Source: Ooceraea biroi
Lineage: Eukaryota > Arthropoda > Insecta > Hymenoptera > Formicidae
Direction: 5' to 3'
DNA: 64,000 nucleotides
Assembly: GCF_003672135.1 (NCBI RefSeq)
Contig: NC_039507.1
Coordinates: 17,352,278-17,416,277 of the forward strand
Shown here: in pieces, positions 1-13,844 of the stretch
Layout of the letters: each line of letters begins with the position of its first letter
How positions within the stretch are numbered: position 1 is the first letter of the stretch
Notes under the pieces: model-generated
The model's database searches: none
What the model saw: the letters and a program-made list of their open reading frames with translations, nothing else
Told to the model about the DNA's origin: nothing
Position numbers and translations under genes: made by a program

Positions 1-82
1 GGGACGGAAGACACGCCCGCAGTTCGACGAACGGAGATGTAAGATGAATCGAGAGAATAAGTGATATTATGGCAGGAAGATG

Positions 83-86
<4 letters not shown>

Positions 87-121
<35 letters not shown>
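87..121. repeat. (GA)n microsatellite
   Basis: An uninterrupted GA dinucleotide run of about 35 bases. It is a simple repeat with no other feature attached. Confidence 0.95.
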
Positions 122-123
<2 letters not shown>

Positions 124-945
124 AAATAGAGAGAAGGGGGAAGAGCGGGAATACCCAGGGAAAGCGAGATGGAGGGAAAACGCTGTCGAGGGGTTCGAGG
201 GAAATGAATCACATCATTATGAATAATAATATGCCCTGCCTGCGGTGTGTTTCTCTCTGTCTGGTTATTAATAGTAATGACTTAGCGGGAGATTTTGCGA
301 GAGAATGGTGGGGATTGTGTGTCGCGTGAAGCACGCACTACTACCCCCTGCGTGACTCCCTGCAGACCAGACCCAACACCCACCGCTTCCCTAAGTATAC
401 ATGCATACGCGGTACGCGTATCCATGTCGACGCGTTCCTCACCTTCTTCGTTGCTCTATCTATCTGCACCGCCATATGTACGTACGCACATACGTAATGT
501 ACCCGTTGCAACCGATGGGGAAAAAGACATACAGAATATTTCGCGTTTCTACATACACTGTAGCGACCGTTGCCGGGACGGTTCTGTCCATCGATTCTGA
601 TTGCTTTAGAGCTGCATGTCGAATGCATTGTGAAGTCCATGGTGCAGCGTAAACACACATAACTCCGCGGTTCGTTTCTGTCAACGAAGCGCGTGCATTC
701 GCAGCCCTTTGTGAGGAACAGCGTATACCGGCATTGAGATGTTTGGCTTTTACTCCGGCTTTGTTTTGTACGATGACGCTGTTGGGTATTTTTAACGCAG
801 TTCGTGAGTGTTCCAAAAGCTTAGAACCAATCAATTATTTCGTTAGCAATAAGTCAACTAAATGAAAATAATCGCGTTAAAAAATTTCTTTATTTTGTTT
901 GTTGCGTACAATTAATTTTTAATTTTACGTGGCGTAAGTACGGAT

Positions 946-985
946 GCATGTGTGTGTGTGTGTATGTGTGCGCGTGCGTGTGTGT
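946..985. repeat. (TG/CG)n alternating microsatellite
   Basis: An alternating pyrimidine-purine run, mostly TG with CG interruptions. Such tracts can adopt left-handed DNA, but nothing here shows that this one does. Confidence 0.85.
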
Positions 986-2400
986 AGAGTAATGTTTATT
1001 GAAACTGAAAATGTTATAAAAGAGCATCGCTGTCATTTTTACTTTGAAAATTTTGTAATGCTTTTATTGTAATTTTCAAATTCTCCAATTTCTTTGTGTG
1101 GAATCTCAAGTGTGCAAACAACGCGATACAACATCGACACCAGGTGGTTGGAGTGCAATAGTTTTAGGGTGTCCTATTATCAAAAGGTTGTAATCCGAAC
1201 TATGTGATCCAAGATAGATTCGGATCTGATTACGGTGATGTTAAATTTGTTCTCCTAAAATTCATCCCTTATCTGTTATTTGTATAATAGTATGGTAATG
1301 CAAACGTCCATATGAACTGTTATTAACAATTCCTCATAATTTTACAATTTTTTCCATCGGAATATCTAGTAACAGCGTTACTTTAAATTCACAGTTAACT
1401 ATTTGCATTATACTGTGTCTAATCTCGCAACATTAGAATTATAACTGGCACAAGGAACGTCCTTCCAACAAAGACTTATGTCTGTTCGCTCGGGTGGGAA
1501 TACAAAAGTTTCCAGCCTCGCGTTCCCGTGACGAACGGCACTAGATCTTCTAGACCTATGCATTAAATCCAGTCCTGAGAGTAATGATAGCGTGTGCGGC
1601 GTAAAAATTCCGCAAGTGACTGCAAACGGCAGACAATCCCACTGACAAAGCGGCGGGTATAGGGTAGGGAGGGCAGGGTGAGAATCAGTCGCAGACAGAA
1701 GTCGCGCGAACGGATGAATGCGGGAACCGGGCACGCTCGCCGCATTACTTTGTACAAATAACGTACGCCGCTGTAATTTGCGAAATTCCCGTTATTTTAC
1801 ATTTTAAACTAGAAAATAAAACGGCCAGGCCGGCGGCTGTGCTTATCCGCTCGGCGGGATCTCGATGCTATCGCCCCCAGTCACGCTTACCCTGCTGCAA
1901 GCAAGCCGAGCACGAGTGCTCTGAAAATTACTGTAGTCCCGTACGTGGCGTGAGTATTATTTTTTTCAACCCTCCGCGCGCCCCCGACCCCGCCGCCTGA
2001 ATATCCCGCGCTTTTCTTTCCCCCACCTCCCCCCCCCCGTTTTCCTCCTACGTTCGATCCTACATGTTTCTCAGGAAGCGAAGATTGCACGTAGATATGA
2101 AACTTGCGCGGCATGCGGGCGCGCGCAAACTTTTCCAGGCTATCACCCCGCTGAGAATTCCAGCTTTACCAACGAGGGGGTGTATCCTGCCACGGAGTTT
2201 TCTCCGAAAAAGGAAATGCTGGCGTCATCCGGCGGGCAGAGCTCGAACTACAAATGTAGCATCAGCGTTGGAGGGGTAGTAGGGGTTTCATCCCCTTCAT
2301 GCCCCTCGTAGAAAGGGATGACGGTCGGGGTGGGAGCACGCGGTACAAGCCCATGTTACACTCATCGGAATTGTTTTTCTCTCCGTTGCATTTTTATTTT

Positions 2401-4130
2401 GTGAAATATAAAACCATCTATTATAAGCTTGTGAGAGAGACTCTCGACGACGTTACAAATCATTTAGCAGATTCTTAGACTTCATTGTCATTAGTATAAA
2501 AATGCAATACATTAATTTTTTATGAGTGTATAAAAGTATATCTAAAAATGATAAAAGATAAGAGCAGACTAGTACAACATAAATAAGCGCATATAAAAAT
2601 ATTTTACAATAAATGTCGTAAAAAAATATTATCATTTTTATTAAGACAACTTATATTTCATTAGAAATGTTCTGATAATGCCGAGAATTTTCTCACGGAA
2701 AGGATACAGGAGAAGAGTAACTACCCATTAGCTAAAAGCCATAAGATGCATAAAAATGTTCAACATTATGCATTACGCGATATGGTTTTAAGTCTAAAAA
2801 AATTTGCCTCGTGAAGAATGGACTGTCGGCTGTACACCCCACCACGGAAGAGTGAGTGCACAAGTGGGGGTGAATCGATACAGCCGCGATACAACAGCTG
2901 AAGCTTCGAAACTCGAAATAGGAATGCGCACGCACCCCCTTCCAACGTGACTCTATTGAGCCTCGGAACAGTGTAACGCGAGGAAATCATTCGTAGCGGA
3001 CAGGTGACTCCTCCAGCTCTATCTACGTACGCGTACGGCAGATGTATATATTTTTAAGCGTCGTTCACCATCAGCCAACGTAAGTTCACCACCTAGATCC
3101 CTCTCGCGATAGCCATCGTATCGTCCTATACGATCATATTTATATTTGTTTGTCGATATTATCAACATAGCACTTTGCGTTTACCAAGTTTCGACGAAAT
3201 ACACGTTTATATCATTTTGGCGCAACCTCCTAAAAGATTGGCATTCTGAATTAGGGGTTCAAATGTTCATTATTATAATTGTTCGCTTAGTATAGTTATT
3301 ACTTATATATTCAGATTGTTATAATTGTTATAAATTAAAACTGTTTCTCGATCTGCGCAATTATTTTATTTAGTTTACAAGTAATTACATTTCAGTAAAT
3401 AAAAGAATATACTAAAATAAATAGTAATATTAATTATAAACATTTTCTATAAATAAAGTAATGTACAACAGATTGCAGATTTTGTCATCTAAATTCTGCG
3501 TTTGAAATCTTCAGAATAAATAAATATAATTTCTTCCTCCTTCCCTTGAAAAAAGATTACTACTTTAATTTATAAAAGTAATTTGTAATCCATTCGAATA
3601 ATCCACCAGAACACTTATAATCGAGCATACTTTAAAATAAGAAAATGATTAAGGTTCATGCGAAATAATATATTGTGATGTGGCTGGCGACCGTTTTATC
3701 TTCACAATATTTCGTCATTTGTTCGATCACCATCCATCAAATTGTGACATTGATAGATTCTAAGTTTGATAGAAAGGACGCGACACCATCGTAAATTTTG
3801 GTATATTGGGGGTTTTACCGAAGATAAAAAGTGGTATTCCTCAAACTATATCCTTCATATAATATATTGTGTATCTTCCTTTAAATTTTTACAAAATATG
3901 CCACTTTAAGATATTAAATTCATGTATATAATATATATAATAAATAAAAAAGAATGTTACATTAGATAAAAGCATAATAAGCGTCATCTAGAGTAAACTA
4001 AATAAAGACTTCTATTTAGTTAACTCTAGATTTATTTAGGAGACTTTAATTGCACCGTGCGATCCTAGATTGCAATAATTACGACAATCAATGAACCGGC
4101 GAGAACTATGAGCGCCTAGGCGTGAAGTAA
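2401..4130. other. AT-rich gene-free stretch
   Basis: Strongly AT-rich sequence without a credible reading frame. The only structure seen is a small inverted repeat at 3,988-4,029, listed separately. Confidence 0.7.
3988..4029. repeat. Short inverted repeat (17-bp arms)
   Basis: Arms at 3,988-4,004 and 4,013-4,029 begin and end with CTAGAGT/ACTCTAG. They pair with one mismatch around an 8-base loop. The repeat sits in AT-rich DNA with no nearby gene. It may be the decayed end pair of a small transposon or a chance hairpin. Confidence 0.6.
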
Positions 4131-4960
4131 TAACCGAACTCTCGCGTACGTAATCGGCGTTTAAAGCTTCAGCTCAGGTTAACGATGCAAGTTCGAGACG
4201 CTGTCAATGGCGATCGAGATTTAAGGACCCGAGGCCCCCTCACGGGCATGTGACGAGCAAGGGATTATTCAGTGTTGGACAGGACGAGTGTATCGCGTCG
4301 CGGATCGATCGATCGTTTGGTCGGTAGGTCGATTGAGCTTCGACGATGTAGATTCGTGACAGTGCCGAGGGGGTTGACGCCGTACCTACGGGGACAACGA
4401 TGCACGTCGTATAACGCGCCGGCTATGTAGAAGGGGTGAGAGACAGATTAATGTGACCCCGTCACCGTTCGAACAAAGCTTCGCACAATGGCCGCGCACC
4501 GGGGACACTGGACCAGCGGACCGCGCGGAACGGGGGGGTCGATGATGGTGCGTAGGGGAGGGTGATGGCAGAGAGAGAGAGAGAGAGAAGGAAGGGTTTG
4601 ACTGCACTGGATATATTACCCGCCACTCGTGGCTATCACCAATGAGATTCAATGCGCGATCACGTACTTCCACCACGATACCCGGAAAAGTGTTGTCTCC
4701 CTTCTTCCATCCCCCTGAATATCGCCGCATTTCTTTCTTTGCCTGTGCGCCTCTCCTCGGCAAACTAGGAGAGACGCTTGTCGCGGTATCTCGGGATTTT
4801 CAAGTTTTATCTTCGTCTCTTCATTCATTCATCAAGTCTCGTGCCGAGCGACGATACTGTTACCTGCCAAAAATGCGGAGCCGCATGAGCAGGCTGACAC
4901 GCGAGCGAAACTGTGACCGGATGACGCACCACCCTTGAGCCTGACAGTGCGCGATTAATT
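4131..4960. other. GC-richer patch with purine-then-pyrimidine tracts
   Basis: CpG-containing patch without a supportable gene. A purine-rich segment with an AG run (about 4,545-4,600) is followed by a pyrimidine-rich segment (about 4,697-4,830). Overlapping open frames on both strands (4,386-4,763 minus, 4,642-4,938 plus) are low-complexity products of this composition. Confidence 0.6.
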
Positions 4961-6100
4961 AAAATTGTAATAAAAATGTCGTATGTGATACGACAAAACA
5001 ATGATAAAACGTTTGCTATTTTTATACTATTTAGTTTATTAGAAAATACGGTAAACGTAAGAAAAGAAATAGTATTCAAGTAATTGTACAACAGTTTAGT
5101 TAAAGGATTAAAGTTTGGATAAAGAATCTTATTTTAGCCGAAATTTTTATTATTATTATTTCATATAGATTAAAAGAAATTAGTATTATAAAATATTTCA
5201 AACATAATTTCATGATTTTATTATTTAGATATATAAATTTATATTTTGTTTAGCATGTCAGTCATTTTTAATATTAAATAAATATATATTTTAATCAGTT
5301 TAGAAGTAAATTTTTAGATATAGTATTGTAGATAGAATAGAACAGCATAATATCTTCCGGGGTTGGATTCTAGGGCGCGCGCAGAATGGTCTTTTATGTT
5401 TTATGTGCTTTTATATTCTAAAAGTTCTATAATTATGCACATTCATAAAACATCTATTGAGAAAAACTGAAATTCAGATTTGTTTTACTAGAATCCGCAC
5501 TCGCACAATAGTGCTCTTCGCTCTTCCTTCTCCAATACACTATAAATTAATTTTTTATGAAATACTAACGCATAAAAAATTCAGTCGCTACGGAAATCCG
5601 ATTATGTAATATTTTAGCCTGGATTCGCGCAAAAAATGACATGCAGCGAGTGACAAGTTCAACGAACTCACACCCGATGTACCGCATGCAGATTATTAAA
5701 TTTTACTCGCCGAGAAAATCACGCAGATGGGTATCTGCTAGTATGTAATTATACGTCTGTAATATTTCTGTTAACACACTCGTAAATCCCGCGTTACATA
5801 AAATGTGTCAAAATAATACAAAATTCAACCCGGGCGTTACATTCTAAAATACATTATCGATCGTGTTGTATGTACAATATAAATATTCAAGCTCATAGTT
5901 CAATCCAGTTAGCGTAATCCAATCTTTGAAAAGTAATAATGAGCTTATTTACAGCTTATATATCTGTATGAGAATAAATAGAAAAAAAGATAACGCCGTA
6001 TTTGCGTTAACACAAATTCTTAAAGATTTTCCATCAAAGTTTGTTAAAGAAATTTGAACTCTGATCTACGCTGATCAACAGTCTACAAATATGCTTTCAT
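4961..6100. other. AT-rich gene-free stretch
   Basis: No gene seen. A perfect small hairpin lies at 4,977-4,995: 8-bp arms TGTCGTAT/ATACGACA with a 3-base loop. The rest is AT-rich unique-looking sequence. Confidence 0.65.
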
Positions 6101-7020
6101 TCAACTAACGAGGTATGCGTGATCCATTAGCTCCTCTGTCTGAGGATGCATTCCCTGGTACTCTACGGCATAGCAGCAAGACAGGTAGGTAGATCAATGA
6201 TGTACTCGGGAAGGAGGAATCGGAACGCCACGGCAACGCGCCGTATCGATGACAAAACGGGGCCTTATCGGCTGCGGGATTAAAATCAATACCGCTCACC
6301 CTGGTAATCGTTTTTATGAGTATATGAGGCACGGCTCTCGTGTGCCCGGTATTTTCGTGGGAGCTCCATTAAATCACTGTAAAATCTGTTCCGCCGTGAG
6401 TGCCACGGCTGCCATGCCACTGGAGAATAAAGAGGGGCTTATTATAAGCGACGGTAATTCTCGAATAAATAACCGCGGGCTTGTGCGAAGATCGAGAAGA
6501 GGGATGCTGGAGCGCCCGACGGAGGAGGCGGGGAAGGAGGCAATGCTGGAAGAAAGCAGTGGAGAAGAGGAAGGCTAGGGTGCTGCGACGTAGTGGCAGG
6601 AAGGAGGGAGGTGGGAACGTAGGTGGCTGATTTATTTCGGCGCCGCAAAGATCTGGATCCGCGTACGTGCTCCGTGCCTCAAATTACCAACTTATAAACT
6701 CTGGTGTTCTCTCTCTATCTTCCTACCAGGCTGCACCTTCCCTCTCTCTCCGTCTTTCTTTCTCTTGCTTCTTTGCTGCTTCTTTGCTTTCGTCGTTCTC
6801 ACCCTCTCCGCCTGTTTCTCTTCTCCTACGTTATAACCATCTCTCTCGCATTCATCCTTGCTTTCTCTCTCTCTCTCTTTCTCTCAGTTTGCAAAACCCT
6901 CCATACATCACCCTATTCATCGACCAAGAAAGTAGGAAAGTAATGCGCGCCTTCGTCGCCTTGCCGATAAATCGGGCAGGGGAGAGAGTATGCCTTTTCG
7001 GATAATCTGAGATATTTATA
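6101..7020. other. Purine-rich then pyrimidine-rich island
   Basis: A purine-rich segment (about 6,490-6,620) is followed after roughly 90 bases by a long CT-rich segment (about 6,704-6,895). The overlapping serine/leucine-rich open frames at 6,667-7,005 come from the CT-rich composition and are not called genes. Confidence 0.6.
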
Positions 7021-8090
7021 GATTAATGCGGCCTACCTTTCCGAACGTAACCAGTGGCAGTCATTCTGTATCTCCCGTTAGACCTACTACATTCTTCTTA
7101 CCTGAAAATTGATAAAAAAATTCCTAATTAGTATTATATCAAATTTTTTTAACAAATATTAATAATTTGTGAAATATTCTGGCATGAAACTGTTATTTAT
7201 GTAGTTTAATTGGATATTATACAACATGAAACATATCTATTTCTATGCAAAAAGGTCTAAAAAGAATTTCTGTTCACAGCTGATAATTTTCCATGTATCT
7301 TTAAAATGCGGTGAATTTCAATTATACAGAGAATAGAAAGTGAAAGGCAACAAAGAGGGTAAAAGGTGCGAAGAAAAGACTTGTTGGAGATACGAAGAAG
7401 TCAAACATAAAGGGTGTCTGCGGGAACGATGAGCAAAACCAAATTTTTTTAGCGGCGTTAGCGCATTTAATTTACCCCGCCATAATGGGATGGCGGCGAT
7501 ATGGTACGCGTGAGAAGAGAGATAGGAAGTTGAACGACACACAAACACACAGAGATCCTTATTAAAATTCATTAATTTTACCCATCTATGAAAGTTTCAT
7601 TTTCATGCAAATCTCAGGAATAATCCTGAGGCTGAAAAAAAGAATCGAAGTTGGATGACTTCAGAAGAGTCGCACGTATGCGATTATTTGCCGCAAGGGG
7701 TAAACGCGTGATATGCAAAAGACAGAATAAGTTGGTAATTATAACATGAATTGCTCTGTATTCAAGTTTAACATGTATTCGCATATTTCATGCGTATTAT
7801 GTGTTTCATACATAGTTTTGTCGTAATTACACGTACTTAATAATATTCCGAGCAAGCTGATTCCGTATTCAGATATTCATATATTATAACAATATTTTGT
7901 GAATGTTATTTTTCAACATTTCTATGCATCTAAAACAAATTCTGTTTATACGTGCTTAAGAAGCTTAACGTCATGACTTGCAAAACAATCTCGTTCATGT
8001 AGTTCTTCATATTTCACATGTATGATACATAAAATCCCATCACGCGATAGAATAATCGAATAATTAAAATTTTTTCGTGACCACATCATG
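7021..8090. other. AT-rich gene-free stretch
   Basis: No gene or transposon is recognised. A purine-leaning segment lies near 7,320-7,420. The remainder is AT-rich without repeats that I could identify. Confidence 0.65.
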
Positions 8091-9460
8091 TACCCGTTCA
8101 TCATCACCCGATCGCTTAGACAGACAGACCTCCGCGGCGAAATGTTCGCGGCGGCCGGATGGATCGGCGTGACAGAAATCTGGCGCGACGTGCAATGAGT
8201 GATCGCGTGTTCCCGGTGGTAACCTCAGGAGGAGCGAAATTTTCCGACCGACAGCCACGTCAAAGCGATTTGTCGTCGGGCTTCCGCAGAGAAATGCGAG
8301 TTGCTCCCCCTCTGTACGTACGTGAAACGACCATTTCCTACGTCTTCAGGAATCGCCTACCCGCAGACACGGTGCCGGGAAAGTCGGACGGTTCTGGAAG
8401 CATTGTGTCGATCCCCAACCTGTGCCCACATCTATCAGTTGTTATTTATTTAGATCGAGCGGATGAATGGTGCTCCTTCGATGCCACGAGCGCGACGGTG
8501 GCTGCTGCTGCTGTTGGAGCTGCAGCCTTCTCAAGGAAATATACATGCCGTAGGTGAGGGCTTATCGCGTTCATGCAACATTAGGCTTTCCCGTTATTTA
8601 CCGCATTTTCGGGCTTTCCATTTTGCCCCCCCCCCCCCCCCCCCCCGGTTCCGCTCGCGGCCGAGCCTCCTTTATCCGCGGTAACACATTTTGCTAAGGC
8701 AGCCGCCACGAACAGAGACAAATCTGGAGTAAAGCAAACTCGCGCGGCTTGCGCCGCTGCCTATTTGTATCCCCGAGCCGCCAGGAGCGATTCACCACGT
8801 CCGTTACGTCCGCCTACGGTAGCCCAATTGCATGTTTCCTTAAAATGTGCCGAGCTACGTATTTCTTGCCGGGCGTGGCCGGAATCACGAAACTTCTTTG
8901 ATCGCATAGCGCATAAAGCGCGTGCTAAATTGCCATCTGCAAGTGGTTCGTCCGAATGCTGAATATTTGGCATCCCTTTCCGGTGCAAGAGTGGTATCGC
9001 ATTTGCTCCGATACATTTAATTATCGATTAGGACGGATAATCAACTTCAGCATCTCAAAAGAACGAAGATCCGAAGATCCGTAGAACGTAAGTCCGACTG
9101 TAGATTTCCGTAACTCGGCTGCTAAATATTTGCGCGCTATTTCGCCGTTAATGGCCCGAGATCGCGGCGTGATCGAAAGCTCGCAGCGCCGAAGCGTAAT
9201 TTAGTTTGCATATTTCGTGCTGAAATCGATTCTTGGTGTTCTCCCGGCCCGGCCGATCGCTCTCTCGCGAACTTTATGCTTCGGCGATTATGTTAATGCG
9301 GATAACGAAGATAACACGACGATTCTCCGTGCCGCACCGGGCGTGCGCCGGATATATTTTTCGAGCAGTTTTTCGTCCTTTTCCTTTATGCACCAACCTT
9401 CACGACGTCTCGTCTTGAACCGGCTCCGGCACGCATAAAAATATGCAGGCCTTCCAGGCG
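8091..9460. other. CpG-rich patch, no gene recognised
   Basis: GC- and CpG-rich compared with its flanks. It contains a short GCT triplet run near 8,502-8,513 and a 21-base C run at 8,626-8,646. Open frames at 8,159-8,557 and 8,463-8,684 overlap in different frames and have no recognisable domain. A regulatory island or a small unrecognised exon cannot be excluded. Confidence 0.55.
8626..8646. repeat. Poly-C run of 21
   Basis: Twenty-one consecutive C on the plus strand, hence 21 G on the minus strand. A G run of this length can in principle fold into a G-quadruplex. Assembly length errors are common in such runs. Confidence 0.95.
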
Positions 9461-12400
9461 GCACGAGTTCGCTGCATAATCATGCAGTCAATGAGCGCGA
9501 AAGAGCTAACCATGCGAAAAAGGAGAGCGAGGAAAAAAAAATTTATGGCGGTATGTATTAGGGTGATAGCATGCCATCTCTTCATATAGTATTCACCCTC
9601 CTACGCTATGCATTTTGAGGAATGTAAGCAAGGATAAATCATTTATACCGATAACACACGTTGATATTGATTCTCACGGCCTTTAAAGATTTTAATAATC
9701 TTTCGGTTATTTTACTCTCCTCCCCCCGGGTACCCAAAAAAAAACATCTGTAAAATATTATGCTTCTCAGTTTTACGTTACATTAAATATTTAATGGAAG
9801 TAAGTCAGACATGTAAAGTCCCGAATTATATTTCTCTGAAATAACATGGTTCTTTGAAAAATAAATATTTTCTATACGTATCTCGCCAAAGTTTAAACGT
9901 ACAGCAGCAACAATACGACTGTTGTTTTCTAATAATAAGGATATAAAACGGTCGACGTCAAAATTACACGTATCCGAGTTGGTGAGTTCGACGATCGATT
10001 ATCCGTTTTCTTCTGTCAAAACACTACATTCAGCGCAGTTAACTTCTTTCTTAAAAGACGCGGACGCTATCCCAAGGGAGAAAACTCAGAATTGGAGAAG
10101 TCGGAGTAAAGTGACAAAAGGGGGCTGTCGATTGATGTCACTATCATCCTCTCCGTATGTAACATCATATTGTAACTGCGATTATTTCAATTAATTATTA
10201 TCTGCTATCTTTTTATAAATAATAAAACGTATTTAGCAAATATACAACGAGAATAAATCTTGATTAATAATCGCGGTTTAATGAGCTAGTCATTTTCTGT
10301 TATTTCAATATATAATAATAGATACCTAAGTGATTAATATATTAATATATTATATGACTAAGTCTATAAAATTATATATTCCATAGTGCAGGTGAATAAT
10401 TATACACATGTGTATATGTGAGTGTGCGTATAGATATACGTAATACAAAATACGATTTATAATGGTAATGACACGGAGATAGTTGGTATTAATTATACAT
10501 GACATCATTACTAATTGGCGGTTTATTTGTACTCACGAGCCGAAAGGGCTTACAGCGATGCAACATGATTTATTACATCATAAATTTCTCTCTTGCATCA
10601 ACTAATTAATAAAAGTTAATAACTTATTCTCAAACAAGTACTGCAGATATGCGATTTACATGAGAAATTATTTTCAACCTTCGCTCTTTGCTGTTAACAT
10701 TTGACCTGGCCGTCACGCGGCGAGCAATATCTGCGCTGGGCACTGAATATATAATACAAACAGCGGAAGGCTTAATACCCGTATAATATGCGTATCGTGG
10801 CATTCTTACCTTCGATTTCACGGACAACCGAAGTGGCATAAGGATAAGGGTAGGTCGATATAGCAAAGCCTGTTACTCTTATCGCGAGAAAGCCGGCGGC
10901 GGCGGCGGAAGAAGAAACATCCCTCGTAAATATAGAAGGTATAAAAGCCACCCTTTTGATGGAGTGGGCTCTTAAGGGTCGAGCTAGTATCGGACGGTGC
11001 GTTCACCGCAGGATGACCAGAAGGATCGGCTGGGGGGTGGTAGGAAAGGAAGGGCCGAAGGGTGAGGCCACTGTGAACGTAGGACACCGACCGTGCTTAA
11101 CGATCACTACACGGACTTCGTATTTTGTTTAAAAGCCACCCATAAAATGCCCACGGGTTGCTGGCCACGTCGTTGCGTCGTGAGTTCCTTGGGAACCGGC
11201 AACCTGATCGCTTGAGCGAATATTGCAAATACGTGTACTTAATATTAATATCGGACTCAATCGCTCGTAAATCACGTGATTATCTTTACATCTCGTTGTT
11301 TTAAAGTCGTAGTTGATATTATTAACAGATAATAATTGTAAGTGAATTGTGAGAAAAGATTTTAGAGTTTTCATTGATTTTAAATTAATTTTTAAAACAT
11401 AATAGATCCTTAAAATGGGAAATCGTTTGTAATATTCTCTACTGATATTACGTCATTTGGACAGCACTGACGCATACAATCTTACTTGGTGCAGAACACC
11501 TGGATACTTTAAAATACACACATACACGTACATGAAAACGCGCGCGTTGCATATTCTTTGAACGATTTGATTTGAGCGAAAGAGGCCGAGTCCTTCCCCA
11601 TTTCCATTTTACATATACTCGCGACTATTTGTCTCGGGAACCGATTTCTCTGGATACTGTACGATGATAGAAAGCATCATCGAAATTCAGAAGGAAACGC
11701 CACAAGATATTCCCATTTCCGGCGCGTCGTCTCGGTCATATGGTATTGCGTGTCCTCATGTTTGCTTAAGGATATCAACGAGACGGTGGGGACGGTGCTA
11801 CTTGGGGTGAATAACTTATGTTTATTCGCACGTCTCTTCATACTTGGCGCCACTTAAGGATGCAACTTTATACAAAGCGTGCAAACCGATACAAGACGCT
11901 TTATCTCGACGCCACAATGATGATTTAAAAGCACGAAATTTAATTTGCGAAATTGAATAATATTTCTTTTATTTGGACGTTATCCTATTTTTTATGCTTT
12001 ATTAAATGTTCTTTAACGTGGTACGTGTGAAAGCGTTGATTTAATTTTCCTTCCGCAGTTGAAATTAAAATATAAAAGTTTTTTATGTTGAACAAGTTCA
12101 GATATAAGTCATATAATTATTAAGAAGACAGCGTGCGCTCGACAATAAATTTCTATGTTACCATTACGTCGTTAGAGATCCCGGATATTGATAGAAGCCT
12201 ATTAAACAAAATGATAAAAATATGTATAAAGTTTTTCTTACTCTTCTATCGATATAAGTCAACTAATACAAATGATGTAAAACGGCATAACGGTATCAAG
12301 CAATATGAAGAGAAGAACATTCGCGATAGCATAAGAGGATGCAGCACACCTGGGAGAAGCTATTACCTGATCCAGACGGTGCATTTCCACTCGCCATTTG

Positions 12401-13320
12401 CACTTTTACTTGCCCGATCTCTGGAGTCGTAAAAGAAATATTTTGCTAATACATCCCGCGCATCATAAATGCGATAGGTAGATATATATGCTGGGTTATA
12501 CATACCGTTGAGACATTATATTTTTGGGAGGCAACCAGCCGCGCAGAGGCTCGCGTCGGCCATAAACCTGTTTTATTTCTACAGGGTGGTTTTAAAATTC
12601 TGCTCCTGGAATGGCGGGTGGAATGGAGAACGGCGGGAGGAGAGATCGAAGGAGCGGGATGAGCGCGAGAGCGTGAAAAGAGCGCGCGCCCAACGACAGA
12701 GGACGGAGCTGCAGGGAGTGCGGGAGAGCAAGAGAAAGACGGACGAAAGAGCGCACGCGGGAATAAAAAATATATATGTACATTAGGTTCTCTCCCGCTT
12801 TCCGTAGTTGCGGATTCGCTGGAGCGGCTCATACATATGGGACCAATTTAGTAAAATTATTCAGAAACCGGGAGATTCCAGCCGTGCCCACCTATCGCCC
12901 CTCAAAGCGCCGTAAACGCGTATCATTGTCAAAGGATTTGAGAGATTTCGAGAAGTAGGGGGAGGAGAGCGTGCCGAATGGCCCGGTAAAATGGGGTATT
13001 AGGCTTCGTACAAAATGTTCTCAACGTTTACGTGAACTACAGGAAATCGTCACTTCCTCCATACCCCCATGTCAGATTGGTTTGCCTCATACGATCGCTT
13101 CTGCCCCGCTTCGTATTATTATCGAGCGTGCCAGATTTAGATATTTTTCGTAACGTGACAGACATCCTTTCCTCACGTATCTGTTATCACGTGGTACATT
13201 TCATATTTTTCTACCTTTAAACTGTTCGTATTATACTTATTACGGATTATTAAACAAACATCTAAAAATGCCAACGTCCTAAACGTGATTTTGAAACGCG
13301 AGCAACGATATTTAATTCAT
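9461..13320. other. Mixed-composition gene-free stretch
   Basis: No supportable gene. The stretch includes a short GGC triplet run near 10,892-10,908, AT-rich DNA around 10,200-10,620 and 11,220-12,300, and a purine-rich segment at about 12,600-12,770. Open frames at 12,133-12,832 lie on both strands and reflect composition. Confidence 0.6.
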
Positions 13321-13844
13321 CCTATAAAACAATTTCGCGCGGCCTTCGTTCTTTACTCGTGTCCACTAGGATGCGCAGATATAAACTAAATAAACAAAGC
13401 GTAATGCGTGAAAGAGTGGGGATCTGGGATTCTGAAAAGTAAAGAATTGAGAAGCGTCTAAGCGTGTAGGAAAAGTGAGAAGAACGGCGATTGTGAGTGT
13501 AAGGAAGAAAGACAGGCGCTGAAGGGTCAGGGCGGAGAAGAAAGAAACTCCCGCGGGTCACTCGCCCGACTTTGCGAAATAAAAACTCGCTTTACGGGGA
13601 GCTTTTATTGCGGGTACGGCGTTTCCTTTGTATCCTTTTGGACACGCGCTACAGTGCCTTTCAATCGGTTCAACAAATACATAGTTGTTCAATGGTCTCG
13701 TTGGGAATACCATGCTCCCCCTTTTTTTTCTTAACAACTATCTTCCGCTTGCTTCCATTTCCTTTTTTCGGCTCTCTTATCTGTATGCCTTTTCTTAATT
13801 CCCCTTGCCTTGTCTTCGCTCAACAAACAAAACACCTTAAACAT
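13321..13844. other. Purine-rich then pyrimidine-rich island
   Basis: A purine-rich tract (about 13,410-13,555) is followed by a pyrimidine-rich tract (about 13,705-13,820). The pyrimidine tract ends close to the left end of the foldback element at 13,845. No gene seen. Confidence 0.55.

Larger units (their letters stand above)
1..2400. other. Gene-free stretch with microsatellites
   Basis: No coding gene is recognisable on either strand. The stretch holds a GA tract at 87-121, an alternating TG/CG tract at about 946-985, and a run of ten C within a pyrimidine-rich GC patch near 2,000-2,045. Short open frames at 295-834 and 1,408-1,757 overlap each other on both strands and have no recognisable domain, so they are treated as chance. 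Confidence 0.7.

Noticed and set aside
12590..12607. TACAGGGTGG sequence resembling a transposon end
   Set aside because: No inverted partner, no coding remnant and only about ten matching bases.
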